Source: Anadara kagoshimensis
Taxonomy: Eukaryota; Mollusca; Bivalvia; Arcoida; Arcidae
Assembly (NCBI GenBank): GCA_021292105.1
Contig: CM037864.1
Span: 44,175,816 to 44,239,815 of the forward strand
Direction: 5' to 3'
Length of the DNA: 64,000 bases
In this document: piece after piece, positions 63,501 through 64,000 of the stretch
Position numbering within the stretch: the stretch's first letter is position 1
Layout of the letters: every line of letters starts with the position of its first letter
Program-made: the position numbers and the translations under genes
Notes under the pieces: model-generated
Told to the model about the DNA's origin: nothing
The model's input: the letters and a program-made list of their open reading frames with translations, nothing else
Databases searched by the model: none

Positions 63501-64000
63501 GTACGTATATTCCATGTTAATTTTTTCAGCACATTTAATCTGAAAAAATTCTAAATAGTTATATTAATCTAAATATATATTTTTCTTACTGTCCGTTTAC
63601 TCTGCTGGAGAGAAAGGAATAACGCTAATATCTCAAGGATTTGAATGGCACGGTTAAAAATCAAATAATCATTTACTTACATGAGTCGAGTCGTTGCTAA
63701 TAATCCTTATTTCGATCTAATCCATGCATTATAACTCATTTGATGCACCAAAACGTGTTTTGGATGGGTGTTTACAATGGTAAAAATTTTGACAAAATGA
63801 CGGAGTCTTTCGTGTGACGTATTGATGACGGAAGAATTTATTATTTACGTAGGTTCGCGAGGGGTACAATGAAGGGTAGTTCAAAGGTCGGGTTGAGTTT
63901 AAAAGTTTGAATTTTTCAAAAGTTTAAAAATGCAGAAGGTAGTTCACTTTATTAAATCGATTTTGGTCATCCCGGTTACGCAAAAATCAATCCGTTCTTG
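63501..64000. other. Intron start of edge gene
   Basis: No exon or repeat is recognised in the last 500 bases. Confidence 0.4.

Overview
The window is non-coding-rich, AT-rich animal DNA with GT-AG introns, short exons, many microsatellites, tRNA-derived SINEs and small palindromic elements. Two repeats (the 'ccccgcaaacgaagtt...gtccgtccatccgtcc' type and a tRNA-headed SINE with an ACTCA-type tail) are of a kind common in bivalve genomes, so a mollusc, probably a bivalve, is the best guess. The species is not resolved. There is no CRISPR, operon or prokaryotic structure.

Left third (1-20.2 kb, minus strand): one large gene, the orthologue of vertebrate DNMBP (Tuba), a Cdc42-type RhoGEF scaffold. 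I traced 16 exons whose phases agree throughout. They give 1,517 residues: five N-terminal SH3 domains (vertebrate Tuba has four), a disordered proline-rich linker, a coiled coil, the DH (RhoGEF) domain and the BAR domain. The C-terminal SH3 part lies beyond the left edge. Its introns carry SINE copies and other repeats.

Centre (20.2-31.9 kb): a head-to-head intergenic region, then an unrecognised 4-exon plus-strand gene (279 residues: Cys/Arg-rich N-terminal part, Lys/Gln-rich repeats, short hydrophobic Cys-containing tail). Its promoter and first exon are duplicated about 1.26 kb apart. Intron 1 holds a 2.4-kb minisatellite of about 84 copies of a 28-bp unit with higher-order structure.

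Right half (32-64 kb): mostly repeats. They include a (CTAT)n tract inside a 2.7-kb pyrimidine-rich stretch, a roughly 565-bp tandem array, a perfect 469-bp palindrome with an extra copy of one arm, and several hairpin elements. Threaded through them is a second plus-strand gene of 4 exons (43.9-58.9 kb). It encodes a 184-residue single-pass membrane protein with six extracellular cysteines in a Shisa/WBP1/VOPP1-like (STMC6) pattern and a cytoplasmic run of 24 glutamines. At the right edge (63.4 kb) a signal-peptide first exon opens another gene that leaves the window.

The genes show no evident joint pathway. Coordinates come from reading the sequence by eye: phases and splice dinucleotides were checked by hand, but no homology search was run.
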